DNA from: Watersipora subatra
Lineage: Eukaryota; Bryozoa; Gymnolaemata; Cheilostomatida; Watersiporidae
Reading direction: 5' to 3'
NCBI RefSeq assembly: GCF_963576615.1
Contig: NC_088711.1
Location: 23,344,182-23,408,181, forward strand
Length of the DNA stretch: 64,000 bases
Position 1 is the first letter of the stretch. Every line of letters starts with the position of its first letter. The position numbers were made by a program, and so were the translations under genes. Shown here one piece after another: positions 1 through 13,559 of this stretch. The notes under the pieces are model-generated. The model had not been told where the DNA came from. It saw only the letters and a list, made by a program, of their open reading frames with translations, and made no database searches.

Positions 1-319
1 TATTCGGCTCCAGGTGTGATATATCAGGCAGCTAAATTACTCTATGTTTAACCAAACCACAAAAAAACATAAGTTTTTCTATCTCATAACGCAAAATAAG
101 AAATATTATTGAAAAGAGATTTGTATGTACTGTAAATAAATTGGTGTTAGCCATGCTTATCGGTTCTGTAAGATTGATTTGATACACATAATACATTGAT
201 TATTGATTATTTTGAACCTTATTTGATGAAATGCTAAACTCCTTGCCTTGACATACTTAATGTTTCATACCACTTCTGTGTCAATAATACTTTTATAGAG
301 CTCTCAGACATTTTTGTAG

Positions 320-3300
320 GCTTCCAATAATACAAGGAGCATCTGCATCTTTCTTGCCTCCTGCATTCGCTATTCTCTCCAACTTTGGTGACTGTCCAAC
401 TCTACTGCCAGCTGGTAAGTCTACAAGGCCTATAGTTCAGTCACTCCTAGTTCTATGACACCGCATTGCTGTTTTGACCAACGGCTGGTAAGATAATCAC
501 TTTTGATTTCTGGCTAAGTTAGCTGATGGCTGATGCATTCGCACTGCTTGATTATTACTGCTTTACCATTTGTGGTAACCTTAATATGTTTGTCACCTTT
601 CGTAGCTTGTTATAGAAACAACATGTTATGGCCATCATAACATTCTTTTATGAGTGAATCAATATTAGCATTTAATTTATCTCTTTGTCTTTCTTGAGCA
701 TCTTTTTTGTTAGTTCAAGTTTTTTCAGTTCGACAAATTTTATGATTTATTCCCATTGGTCAAGGGAAATGAGGGAAAAACAATACTGATTGTAGCAGTG
801 ATCCAAAGTACAATCAGTGAGCCATACATACCTTTACCGATAAATATATTCTAAAACATGCTGATATTTTGCTCTCTTCTAATTATCTGTTTTATATTGA
901 ACTTGGTATTTTTACAAAGCGTAAAAAAATTTGCGAAGCATTTCAAACATTCTCTGCTTTGAGACCGGTTGTCAATATACATTTGCAGGTAGCAATCTGA
1001 CAGACCACATGTTATGGAACCCAAACGCAACAGAGACCCTAATTGTGAGTGGCTCAGAAGAACATGATCTGATATGGAAGACAAAGATGAGAGCTGTAAG
1101 TATGTTGGCACACTTATGACTGTTATTTCAGTTTATTACTGCAACACTTATTAGTGATTTATTCACGATGTCACGCTCATATCAGTAGTTCAGTGTTAGT
1201 AGTTGCAGCTCTTGAGATATACAATTTGCGGATTACCATTTGTTAACATCTACCAAGGTTAACATCGAATTGTCTGAATATATTGGAACATTATTATTAC
1301 TAATAAATGCTGGTCAAAACAAGTTAGACTGTGAAACAAAAAATAATTAAATAAAAAATAGGAATAGAGAATAGAGAATAGAGAATAGCAAACAAAACTA
1401 TGTGTACAGCTCAGTCTGAACACGTTACCAATAGTAGTCATTGTTAGATCATCTGTCCTAAAATTTAGTCAAAAATATAATACATGTATGTTCATTTTCT
1501 TTGAATTGAGGCTCATTGACACGTGTATTCATATGTTTTAGCTGCAAGGAGCTATAATGATTGCATCAGTTGTTGAAATTGTCTTGGGATTCTCTGGCCT
1601 CCTTGGTTTCTTGCTGAGATTCATAGGACCACTAGTCATTGCAATTACCATTACTCTTATCGGTCTGCCTCTCTTCCCATTGGCTGCCAGTTTTTCATCT
1701 AGTCAGTGGGGCATTTCTATTCTGTGAGTAGACAACTTCTGTTTGTTATACTATTTGAGCATATCTGCTCAGCAATGCTAGATTATGCTGAATGCATCTC
1801 ATATTAGCAGATTTTAAACTTGGCACTAAATAACTTTCATGTCTAAAATGTGAAAGGTGAGTTGCACTACCAAAGAAATATAACATCAAATTAACTTGTA
1901 TTTCTAGTTGTGTGGCTTTGATGCTCATTTTCACCCAATACATGGGGAAAGTGAAAGTGGGCACCTGCAGCAAAAAACAAAAAGATTGCTCGACAACCTC
2001 TGGATATCCTATTTTCAAGCTTCTTGCGGTATGTGGATTTACACAGACAATAAACAGTTTTCTCAAGCCTTTCAGAAACCACTGCGCTTAGTCACATCTC
2101 CTCAGCCTTACATCCTTCTTAATGATGTACAAACCTGTACAACTTTTGACCCAATAGCTTTTGAGATGCGACCGTAGGTGTATCATAAACACCTACTATA
2201 TCCAAACATACCTACCTACCTATCACTCTCACCATTATTTTATACGACGCACCTACCATCTACCTCATATTTGAAAGTGTAGGTTGACAGCTGGTACATG
2301 GATGTGAGTAGTTGAACAAGCTTTGAAGACTTACTGTTTACGGAATAAGCACATAACATATGTGTACGACAGGGACTGACTCATTGAATGTGTAATGAGG
2401 CTTGACTCAACCCTAATTGACTCAAAATATGATACCATCTTATATAATTAGTATGATATCCTCGGATGCTTTCAGGTGATTTTAACTATCACAGTGGCGT
2501 ATTTGGTCTGCCTCATTCTAACCTACACAAATCATTTTCCGAATGATAGCAAACATCCCTTCTACCGAGCTAGAACGGATATCAAGTTGTCTGCTCTTGT
2601 CAATGCCAAATGGTTCAGAGTTCCTTACCCAGGTAAGATACAGAGAGCTCACTTCCTACTACAGACATTCATAGCATATATAGAATAATAGATTATAGAA
2701 TATCGGTTCTATAATCTAGTATTCTAAACTTGCTCGTTTCCACATTTGTCTTACAGGTTTCAAAATTCTACGTAAACTATGCCCAGAATATTTGTTTTAT
2801 CCTTCCACACGTATGACCAACATTGTTTAGTTTGTTACACCAACATACTACATTCAACATTATATGTTTCCGTTTATTAATTGTCTGTTACTACAAACTA
2901 CAATTCACTATCCGGACTCCACAGTAATACTATTAGATTACCAACTTTTAAAGCAAGTTTGTTCAACTCACTCAATAGCTCTTGATTTTTGTCTTTTCGT
3001 TTTTTCTATCTTTAGTTTGCAATGGAAAACATATATTTGTTGATGGTTATCAATGCCACTAAGAAGTCATACATACATTTTATAATCCAATAATGGATAA
3101 CTTTGAAAAGTTGTCATCTCACCAGTTCAATCAAATAAGAATCAATGTTTGGAGTTATCGCTATAATGCAATTACTAGTAGTACCAGAGTGTATAGTTTT
3201 ATTGACAAGCAGTTTTTCTGCAATCATTGCGAATTAATATATTGATATTTACACAGGAGAGTTTGGCGTGCCAACAGTGACAATAGGTGCTTGTTTTGGA

Positions 3301-6300
3301 ATGTTTGCTGCAACTCTAGCTTCGATGGTAGAGTCCGTGGGAGACTATTATGCAGCTGCCAGGTCTGTTTGCTATGTTATTATCACACAATAAGCAACAT
3401 TGAAACTACATGTATATGAAACATGCAGGAAAGGTATGTTAGTCTTTTTGATGTACCCAAAAAGTTGATTATCTTTTTTGGGTAGCGTAGGCTGAGACCA
3501 GTCTGGATATTTTTAAGTGGCAGTCCAATCAGTAACAGGAATATTTTATATTAAAAGATTTTTAACTAAAATGAAAAAAAAACAGAGTAAGTCTTAACAT
3601 TAAGTTGTGCACAAAAAAAGACAACATTTGTACATAACTCCATGCGCAAGGTAAATACGTATTAATTATATAGGTGACAGCAGAGCCATGAGAATATTAC
3701 AACCTAATTCTGGTTAATTTGTTTATAACTTCAAGACACTATTTATTGTTGGTCTCGGTGGTCAGTAATAGAAATGGCAAGACAACTAACAACTGCAGTT
3801 CGATAAAGAAATTTATATTGACAGTTATTTTCTATTTCAGTTATGGAGACCTCTATACATATATTTAGTTCTATCATCTCAAACTCACACAAGAAGTGAT
3901 ATTTTATACTCCACACATTCAGGGTTGTACTTCTGGCATTAGACTTTACACTAAGTAAATGTTGTGCTCCTCTGTTTCTTACAGAATATCTGGAGCTCCT
4001 GTGCCGACAGCAGCAGCTCTTAACAGAGGCATCGGCATAGAGGGAATCGGGTCTCTCCTGAGTGGAGCCTGGGGTTCAGGAATTGGGCTCACTTCTTACA
4101 GCATGAATATTGGCACCATGAACATTGTTCAGGTAATTCATTGCACAGTTGTATTGTAAGTGTTAATGCATTGCACAGTTGTTTTGCATGTGGTCATGCA
4201 TTGCACAGTTGTATTGCAAGTGACAATCAGCTTTGCCATCTTATTGCATAGGGTAATGCATGGCAAAGTTTTATTGCATATGGTAATGCATTACACAGTT
4301 TTATTGCATGTGGTAAAGCATGGCACAATTGCATTGCATGTGGTAATGCATTGCACAGTTGTTTAATAGATAGTAAAGAATTGAACAATTGCATTGTATG
4401 AAGTCTCATATTATTAACCATATTTGTATTACAACCCAAAGATCTCATTTACACTTAGTGGTCAATTTTAACCAATTGTTCTGTTCAGTTTGTTACAGAC
4501 TTAAAAATTAGAAAAGAGCAAATAAAACTAGTGTTTATGATTAAAATTTAGTCTACTGCTTTACTCTGTTTTGTTAAATTTTACTGTTTAAGAATTGTGT
4601 AACTTTTTATTTATTTAAACAGGTTGGGAGCCGCAGAGTAATACAAGTGGCTGCAGTCTTAATGATAGTACTCAGTGTGCTAGGAAAATTCTGTGCTCTC
4701 TTTGTAACCATTCCAGATCCGGTACTTGGAGGAATTTATATCATTCTCTTTGGTAAGTCAATGATAGATACATTATTATGCAGCGAATGCTCATAAAAAT
4801 GCTATTGTTGAGATTTCCTGCAGTCATATTTAAGCATACTATATATATATATTACTTTATTGGCAATCATTTTATTCTAAACAGAGATGTTATCCAAATT
4901 ATGCCATACAAAAATTATAAAACAAAAAAAAAGAAAAGAGGGCAACAGCCAATAAAATCAAATACATGGTTTAACAAATACCGTTTAAAATACCTTTCTC
5001 TGCTGAGAGAACGGATATGGGAAGACAATCATTAAAGCAGCTAGCAATAGTATTTGAAAAATAATTGTCATGTCAGTTGTTGTATGAAACTTGTTCATAG
5101 CACGTAAGTTGAAATGAAGTCAAAACCTGCAACTGTCCTGTAAAAATGTGGACACAGACCATGAAAGATCTTGAAATCTTTAATTGGTGTAAAATAAATA
5201 TTTAGCAAAGGTAGAGTACAAAGATGCAAAAATGTGGAAAGATATTGTGTTGAAATAAGATATGCTGTTGTTATACTAGAATTCTATCTAGAAATATATT
5301 TCACTTAGCTTTGTAACCTCAAATTCTATTTACATAAGCTGATGTCTGTGTTTAAAACTCAAAGGTATGCTGGCTTCCATCGGACTGTCAAACCTTCAGT
5401 ACGTAGACCTAAATTCACCTCGGAATCATTTTATAATTGGTGCATCGCTGATGTTGGGTCTCACAGTTCCTTCTTGGATCAAGTCTAACACAGATCAAAT
5501 ACAAACAGGTTTGTTAACTAATTTTTTTTAAACTAGTTTACGGTTGATACTTGCAGCTTTTATTTGAATGTGTATAAAACACTTCTATGTGTAGATGGAC
5601 GAATATAGATGACAAAATGGTGGTTGGATAGAAAACACTCAAAATAGTTATTTATGCTTACTTTTAATAGCTTGACCTATTGACCTGTGCAAATTGAGTT
5701 GTGGAATAAACTGTGTTTCTGCAGCACTGAGCATTAGTATAATGCAAGGTGACTATCATGCCATACTGAACCACAGTAAACTTTAAGGTGACTAATATGC
5801 CACACTAAACTACGGTATACTTTGAGGAGACTAACATGCCACACTGAACGTCATTGCACCGTGAAAGAACTAACACCACACACTGAACATCACTGTACTA
5901 TAAGGTTACTAACACACAACGCTAAACAACAGTATATTAAGTGATGAATAACACGACACACTGTGCATCAGTGAACTTGGAGGTGACTAACACGTCCCTT
6001 GGAATGTGAGTTGACTACAAGGTAATTAACTAACCGCTCTAAAAAACAGTACACTATGAAGAGACTAACTTACCACACTAAACCTTAATTTACTGTGAGA
6101 TGAGTAATACAATGCACTGAACATCATCATTCTACTATAAAGTGATGAACGAACTACACTAAACATCATTTTATTGTGAGGTCACTAACACACTACACTA
6201 AACAACAGTTCACTATGGGATGAATAACACAACGCACTAAACTTCAGTGCACTTTGAAGTAAACTAACATGACACACTAAACATAATTGCACTACGAAAT

Positions 6301-9300
6301 GGCTAACACGCCACATTGAACAACAGTACACTTTGTGATGACTAACATGCCACATTGCACATCAGCGTACTTTGAGGTGACTAACATGCCACACTGAACA
6401 GCATTAAAACTGCTAGATGACCAATACGTCACCCACCCCAAATACCCTTGTATGTTGAGGCGACTAACACACCATTTTTCTTGCATCGGAAAATAAGTTT
6501 TTAGAATCACCGCTACCAGATTTTTTTCTCATATTTTTTATTTTAGGATCACATGAAGTTGATGAGATATTTGTAGTGCTGCTCAGTACTAACATGTTTG
6601 TGGGGGGAGTTGCTGCCTTCTTCATGGACAACACAATTCCAGGTAATCAAGATTAAGAAAGATTTGTACTTACAAACCAATATTGCCTCAAGACAAAATC
6701 TAGTCTAAAAACAGTAAAAAGTGTTTCAGATTAACTTGGTTTGTAATAGTCATTAGCAGTCCATCTGTGTTAGGTTTGAAAGTGGTCAAGTGACTCTTAA
6801 CTGATCTTGGTCACTTTATTTGAAGTCTTGCTTAGCCATTCAGTGTACGAGTATTTCAGCTTGTGCAAAATAAATTTTCCAAAGATCATTATAAACACCA
6901 AACTTCAAGTTATATTCTATTGGCCAATGCTAATACTAAACCTTGGGTGAATGTAATTTTAAACTCATTGTTGTATGAAAAAAGGATATACACATTGAGT
7001 CGGTCGATTACCTAAACATTTTTTTCTAAGCAATTTGGCTTATAATAAATGCAACAAATCTTTTTTTACAGATCATAATCAAACAATGAAGTCTTTCATT
7101 TGTTTAAATGATAAAGCAATTGCATAAGGTTACAAAAATTCTAATAAAACAAGTGAACTTTCTAATAATTTGCCCTTTCCAAATTTCTGACTGGACACTT
7201 AACCTTTTGTTGTGATTTTTTAGAAGCTTCATCATAATATGACAATGTAATAATAATAGAATACACTAGGATACTTTAATACAAATATCAATTGTTTCCT
7301 GAAGGATGATTTTACAATAACTTCATTATTTTTTTTGTTTATCTATTACAGGCTGCCATTGATGCCTCAAACTCAATGCATAGGAAATTAACCACAATCT
7401 TTTAGAAATAATAAATAGTTTATTAGTGTTTGGATTATCTTCAGGTTCATTTTGCAGTATTTTTTCACAATTTAATACTAGTAAGTCTAATAAAGAAGAA
7501 TCAATGAAAGGTAAATAATTGAATGCAGGAACTCGAGAAGAAAGAGGGATGCTGGTATGGTCAGAAAATAAAGAAGCATCTACTGAACAATCTTGGAACA
7601 CAAGGCAAACATATGACATGCCCTTTGGAAACAGCTGGATTTATAGGTAAATGATTATCTTTTACAATATTGGAAATGATAATAGGTAGTAGTACATTTT
7701 CAATCAGTAAATACTTATTTCAATTATTTGCCTATTCAAATATTTAAAACTTTGCGATAACTTGGGATACTTTTCATAATACTGCTGCAAATTGTTTTTT
7801 TTATAGCAATACTAGTTGAATGCCCAACATTGCCCAGGTAATAAAAATGTTTTTGGACAGAAAATTTTATGTTATTTAACATACGGTATACAATATTTAC
7901 CACTCTAACTTTTTAACTTCATATTACAGAAAAAAGGTTTTATGATACAGTTTAGATGAATTAAGAGAAAAAAATAAAACAACTGTAAAAGTTTTAAAAC
8001 TTTTTCAAACAACAACAACTTTTAAATTTCATATCATGAAAGAAGTGTTTTGTTGAAATGAATTAGGAAGGAAAATAAAACTGTAAAGGTGTTTAAATGT
8101 AAATGTGAAATCATTAGCAAGTAATGGCTAAATATAGTCTGTTTTGCAATGATCACAATGAAAAATCATCTGGTATTCGATTATACGATTTTAATTCATT
8201 TCAGTGTTGGCACCATAAGGTGAAAATATTGTATAGATGTATAGAGTGGTATAGAAGCTCATAGTAATTATCTAATGCAATCATCTCTTGGTAAAATCAT
8301 CAAAATCATCATCATTAAAAATAGTAACAAAACAATATTTTAACCTCAATAATTATAGTTACTTACGATAACTTCAGTGAATTTTGTGGTTATGATCTGC
8401 AAGAAAATGTAATATTACTATGTACTACATACAGAAATCTTACCTTTGAGACAGAGGTTTATCATAAATGCTATATCTAACTTAAATTAATTTAGCTTAA
8501 TAAACAAATACTTAAAGGAAGTTTTAATATGTATTTAGTAAATTTCAAACTTTCAACTAAAATTTTATAACTTAATTGCTTGCGAATCCATTTTTACCCT
8601 AATAAATACTGCTGAGCTGAAATAGCGGTCGAAATAGTAGTATATCAAACTTTTTTATTGTTTCGTTGCAATCAGTACAACAATGGCCAAATTTTAATTT
8701 TGAGAGAACTTATTGTTGATATCGTAAAACAAATTTGCCCTAGTATGGTGAGGACCAAAAAGCATCGTGTTTCATAGAGTTGGACAAAACATATTTTAAA
8801 ACCAAAGCGTTGCAACCCATTGGTGCAATATAGCTCAGTGGTTAAATGCGTGGTTAGAAACTTGTGGTCAGGCCCATATTCCCTGGGGCGGCTGGCCGGC
8901 TGAGCCGCCCCAACTTTTTAGGAATTTTTGGCGGCTAAGTACAGTCAAGCTAGAATAACTCGCCCTCAGATAAAATGTAAAGTTTTATCACGAACACTTG
9001 ATTAACTCGAACGGATTTGTTCGGTACGTTCCCATGCAATGATAAATTGCTTTAAATAACTCGACCTCAACAGCATTAACTCGAACAGTTATTTGCCCAA
9101 CGGCTACGGGAACAGTTTTTATCGCTGTAGAGTATCACTTTATTCCAAGCCATATAGATAAACGTCAACTTTTAATAGTTATTGGGCGTCATTATCATCA
9201 TCCGCAACATATTCTTGTTAACGACTTTTATAAAGGTTTGCAAAAGGTCAAGTTTTAACAAACAGTCGCTTGGCAATAGCCCTACGAAAGCGTAGAAGCC

Positions 9301-10181
9301 TTAGGATGAACTTAAAATAAAATCGGCAAAATTGATCTTTGTTGAAATGCTCAAAAGAAAAAAAAAAGTATTTTTTCTTAGCGTTTCAACTGCGGTCAAG
9401 TTTAGCCTATTTTAATCTGAAAACGTCCTGGCAGTCACATCACCTAAAACAAACAAATCTCAAATAATAAAAAGAATTTTTATACTTTCCGACAAAATTT
9501 TTTTAAACTTTACATGAAGATGCCCGGTTGAGGCTCTACATAAAAGAAACTGTTGAGGGGGGCTGACGCGACACCTCCAAACCCCCAGATGCTCATAACT
9601 CGTCGCCTAACATTAGCCGCCACAACTTGCTTAACCGCCCCAACTTGCAACCATGGAATACAGGCCTGCTTGTGATTGCAATCTCCGTGAGTTCAAGTCT
9701 TGCAAAAAGTGAGCTGTTCATTCCAAGATTTTAATAGCTATAACTAGACAGACAGACATCTGAACAGACAAACAGACAATGACAAAATTTGAGATTTATA
9801 TGCATAAATTTTTATCTATTTCTGCAAAAGTCTTTCAATTCAATCTCAAAGTTTTTAAGTTTCATCATCTAACTTGTGTGGGCTACAATTAGGGCTCATG
9901 AGATTACTGTTGAATGTGTTTCATGGTAGAGTGGTAAGCTTCAATTGTAGCTTCCCAAGCGGCTTATTCCAGCACAATAGCAAATGTGCCTAAATTTGTC
10001 TGACCGCATATCCATGTTTTGTTTTAGCTCTAAATGGACTGCCTATTTGCCTTTTTGTCCAAACTTTGGACATCAATCAATCAAGCGTAATAATTCCGCA
10101 AAAGATATCGCGGATGAGACAGAAGGAAGCCAAGGAGAACAGTGTTATGATGGACCAGCTGTAAGCATCGAGATGGAATGA
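320..10181 (+). CDS. SLC23A-like: SLC23-family nucleobase/ascorbate transporter, paralogue 1 (5' partial)
   Basis: Multi-pass plasma-membrane transporter of the SLC23 (NAT/NCS2) family, known to carry ascorbate with sodium or nucleobases. Visible coding exons: 320-414, 989-1095, 1542-1723, 1908-2028, 2476-2632, 3257-3362, 3985-4132, 4623-4752, 5365-5508, 6547-6642, 7529-7646, 10028-10181, all with AG/GT borders and joining phases. The first two coding exons, by comparison with the downstream paralogue, lie before the window. Diagnostic stretches are [17 protein letters not shown] (exon at 320), [12 protein letters not shown] (3257), [19 protein letters not shown] (3985), [11 protein letters not shown] (4623) and [12 protein letters not shown] (5365). 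Two N-glycosylation sequons (NLT, NAT) lie in the loop exon at 989. Oddities: the family W in GxWGxPT is F here (GEFGVPT), GNG in the family GTGNG motif reads GIG, and the NAT signature reads [10 protein letters not shown]. The stop is TGA at 10179-10181, or the gene splices on to 10856. Family certain; A1/A2 orthology and substrate not resolved. Confidence 0.93.
2682..2727. repeat. Short inverted repeat in an SLC23 paralogue 1 intron
   Basis: Arms TAGAATAATAGATTATAGAA and its near-perfect reverse complement are separated by a few bases, forming a possible hairpin about 50 bp after the 5' splice site. No function is evident. Confidence 0.5.
4133..4375. repeat. Degenerate 30-bp tandem repeat, intronic
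   Basis: About eight diverged copies of a unit like ATGCATTGCACAGTTGTATT plus ten more bases, immediately after the donor at 4133. Because 30 is a multiple of three the array stays open in one frame and gives a spurious repetitive peptide. Confidence 0.75.
5705..6475. repeat. Degenerate tandem array of about 40-bp units, intronic
   Basis: Many diverged copies of GTGACTAACATGCCACACTG followed by a variant of AACATCAGTGCACTTTGAG fill most of the intron between 5508 and 6547. Copy-to-copy divergence is high, suggesting an old array. Confidence 0.7.
8826..9815 (+). repeat. tRNA-derived SINE, split by a transposon
   Basis: Left part 8826-8868 carries an A-box-like TAGCTCAGTGG (8831-8841). Right part 9669-9815 carries a B-box-like GAGTTCAAGTC (9689-9699) and a tail ending in GAGATTTATATGCATAAAT. 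Removing the 800-bp insert at 8869-9668 and one target-site copy restores normal A-to-B box spacing. A tail of the same type ends the SINE at 19460-19675, so this is a family. Confidence 0.65.
8869..9668. mobile_element. hAT-type non-autonomous element inside the SINE
   Basis: Terminal inverted repeats CAGGCCCATATTCCCTGG and (reverse complement of the right end) CAGGCCTGTATTCCATGG match at 15 of 18 positions. They are flanked by CTTGTGGT (8861-8868) and CTTGTGAT (9669-9676), an 8-bp target duplication with one change. TIRs starting CAGG with 8-bp duplications are typical of hAT elements. The 800-bp body has no transposase frame. About 9375-9510 matches, in reverse, an arm of the fold-back element at 18470-18868. 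Confidence 0.7.
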
Positions 10182-10637
10182 GAATGTAATTATGGATTAC
10201 TAGACTGCATTCAACTAAGATATTTTATAACCTCATTAATTTTTTTATGTCTGTTGTCAAGTGCATTAGGCAATTATTATTACTAACACGTGTTATAAAC
10301 ATTTTTGTACAACTGCTACTAGAGCTGGTGGTCTACAAAGTGATATACCTAAACATTTAATGCCTACTAAATTGCATCAAACGTATAAGTTTTTTAATTT
10401 TCTATTTTTATTACTATTTAGTCAGTATATAATTAAACTGTTAACTTTTCTTATATTTAGCTTTGTTTGAAAGTTAACATATTTTATGTAAACTCTTATT
10501 ATTAATTAGTAACAATGGATCAGTTAGTTACAAGTTGACGATTTTAAGTCTGGTCATTTATTTTTTTAATTCAAGGTAATTTTACACTATGTTATCACAC
10601 TATGTTGACAATATTTTTGCAGCTATATGCTGATGTG

Positions 10638-10643
10638 AATAAA
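10638..10643 (+). other. Candidate poly(A) signal of SLC23 paralogue 1 (read-through form)
   Basis: AATAAA about 460 bases after the TGA at 10179-10181. A second hexamer at 10892-10897 would serve the alternative terminal exon at 10856. Assignment rests on motif and position only. Confidence 0.3.
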
Positions 10644-10855
10644 ATACATTATAAACTCATTTGGTGCAGTTTACGTTTCAAATAAACTTTGTCTTGCAGA
10701 AATGCTAAATGAATTTAAATTTGTTTTCCAAGTTTATGAAAATATTTTATGACAACAATGATCGTACATTTTCAACTTTGTTATGTAGGAAATATATGTA
10801 AGGGTAATAAAGCTATTATTGACTAAGATCGTTTATGAGTTGTCATCTCCTACAG

Positions 10856-10882
10856 GTTCCAGTTGAATTTGAAGCCGAGTAA
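10856..10882 (+). CDS. Possible alternative terminal exon of SLC23 paralogue 1
   Basis: A donor-like GTAAGC at 10161, after codon GCT in the last long exon, is in phase with a strong acceptor (pyrimidine-rich tract ending TACAG at 10851-10855). Splicing would replace the read-through tail VSIEME with VPVEFEAE and a TAA stop at 10880-10882. An AATAAA at 10892-10897 follows ten bases after that stop, which fits a very short 3' UTR. Read-through to the TGA at 10179 is equally possible, so this is inference from splice-site shape and the poly(A) signal only. Confidence 0.4.
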   Translation, partial: VPVEFEAE

Positions 10883-13559
10883 CATGCTCAGAATAAAAAT
10901 CTGATAAACGCTTCTCACACTTCATATACATTGCATATATTATAAAATATTATAATATGAAATAATATAGTGTAATATATTATGATGAAGCATATTGTAA
11001 TGTGATATAATATACATATTACAACACACTAGGTTCTGTTCCTTATATTTTTGTACAAAAAAATGGGCATTTTGTTTATCAGCCTGGTTGAGCCAATAAA
11101 GTCTTGTTTTGCCCTTAGCTTAATCAAATGATGAAAGCATACAATATACGTGTATTTTGTAACATTGGATTATATAATAACTGCTAAAATTTCTTTACTG
11201 AGAACCATAAAGCATCTGCTAAGATTAAACCAAAAGTATTATTTAGACATTCAGTATTATTCATGCAGAGTCTCATTATTAAATAGATTTACTATCAATA
11301 CTTATTTACAGTACATATCTAGCATGCCGACGAGAAGAAAACCATTGCTGGTAGAGTTCATAACAATAGTTACAAAACAGTGCAATAAATGATTTTTATC
11401 TCTCTGACACTTTTTATACGTAAAAACATCTAATACAAAAGATAGTGCTATGAATGAATGCACTGATTGCTAAGGAAGTGGTTCTGTGTATAGCAGGGAG
11501 CTACCTCTAGCAAGAGTTACTGTTGCCCGCGTTTCATAATCAAAATAATCAACTATTTGCTTCCTCGCTGAGCTGGTTCACTATTTGAACATATAATAAG
11601 TTGGTTGTCTGCTTATAGTCGACGAAAAAGCCTAATCACTTTGCTTATAACTTCACATGATTATAAACATCTACATGTATAATACATCTATAATGTTTAA
11701 CCAATCTATCAGCCTACCAACATTCCCTATCCTTTTTTTCACCCCAACATCTAACCTATTTCATCTTGTGCTTAACCCAGCACATCCCGTTACGTTACCA
11801 GTTGTTCTCTTTTTAACTGGACACTTCATTACCCGTCTAGAGCTAGTGATATTTTCATATCTGAACTGAGTTTCTATTTCGGTTGTTTAGAAGACAATCT
11901 TGAGCCAAGGCAGCTTTTAATCAAAGAGTTAGCATTGTTCTGGAACTTAATGCTGTACAGCTGGAGCCTCATTAGTTTATTTATAGCAGCTAACATGATA
12001 TATTCTAGCAGTTTGGGCTTCTAAAGGTTTTGGAATTTTTTTGCATCAATTTCAACTGTATCACTTTTTATAGCACTTCTGATTACATGAGTAGAGTGTA
12101 AGTTAACAAATGTTCATAAATACTTCAATATAGAATATAACTCTATATGTGAGTTTGGGGCGTTGGCACATGATGATGAAGGTTTAGCAGACTATGAATA
12201 TTGCTGGAGCTTAGTAAATCCCAACCTAGATACCGGCTTAATACTAGCTCACTTAAAGCAAGAAAGAGCTTCGGCATTGCAAAAGTTTAAAGGTTTTTGT
12301 CGATGCCATACGCCATATATTTTGTCAGCTCGTACATGTCTTATCTCTTATTGAAGCTTTGCAAGTAGAAAGATATTACTATGATATAAAAGTCTTTGGA
12401 CAAAATAGCTGCTGTTTTACTAGATTCAAGACTGACTTACAGATGTTGTAAACTATTAGATGTAAACATCCCTAACTTACATGTTTAGCCTTAAAGTTTG
12501 TGTAACAAAGACAGTTTATTACCAATTCTAAATCATCACCAGGGTGTTTAGAAAACAAATAACCCAGCAAATCGCCTGCGATTAAAAATCTATTAATATC
12601 AAAATACTTTAACAGAGTACCAGCTTTAACCGTCCCAGTAGCTAGCTTGCGTCAGCCAAGTCATAAGCTGTTGGTAAAGAAACTATCAGAAAATTTGCCA
12701 AGTCAAAAAAGAAGATCGAAAGAAGACAGAACAAATAAGATATAGAGGAGATGATGCCGTGGAAAGTTTACAGAATCTGCCTATTCACTAGTCTGATTGG
12801 ATGACAGCACTCAAACGTATTCAGCTAAACTTGATCACTGCATATATACTCAAGTGAAAAGCTCTATCTTAAATAAGGTGAGATTTTAAGTAAGCAGCAA
12901 ATCTAGCCTCTGTACCATCAAGTCGATATACCCAGCATATACAAGAGTAAATATATTTTCACAGCAAGTTGACTATCTTACTGTATAAGATGTAAATCAC
13001 GTAAGAATGATATAATATATAAATATAATAATTCAACATTATAAACTGCAAGGCATGCTGAAAGCCATCAAAGTTCTACATTTTTATATATAAAGGATAA
13101 ATGTGTGCGAGCTGATTAATTTTACTCATGCAAATACTAAAGTAAACCTAGTTACTTGTGGCACAAGCCAATATATTTAGGCCAACACATCAGCTCTATG
13201 TGGTACTCAATGTACGGTGTAGTGATATTGGGTTACTGTAGGCAGGCACATAGAGATAAGTACCATCTGAGTGGTTGACGTGATGTTATGGTACATTTCT
13301 TTTATTTTTCAAATCATTACAAGAAAAGAGACACAAAATTGGCTCCAGCTCTGTGGCTGGTAATTTGACATTTTGCAACAGAAAAAAGTTTGATATTCTA
13401 TGACAGCTGGTAGACTTTCATGTTTCTCACTGTAGTCAACCTTCACAAGCTCCTTTGCTTTCTTTTTCCTTCTTTCAATCATACAACATTTGCTCAAGTC
13501 TTTATATTAAACACTTGTCTTATATAGTTATATTTGCTATTTCAAAATAACAAATGTAG

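Noticed and set aside
7326..7619. 97-codon minus-strand frame
   Set aside because: Antisense shadow of the SLC23 exon at 7529-7646 plus flanking intron.
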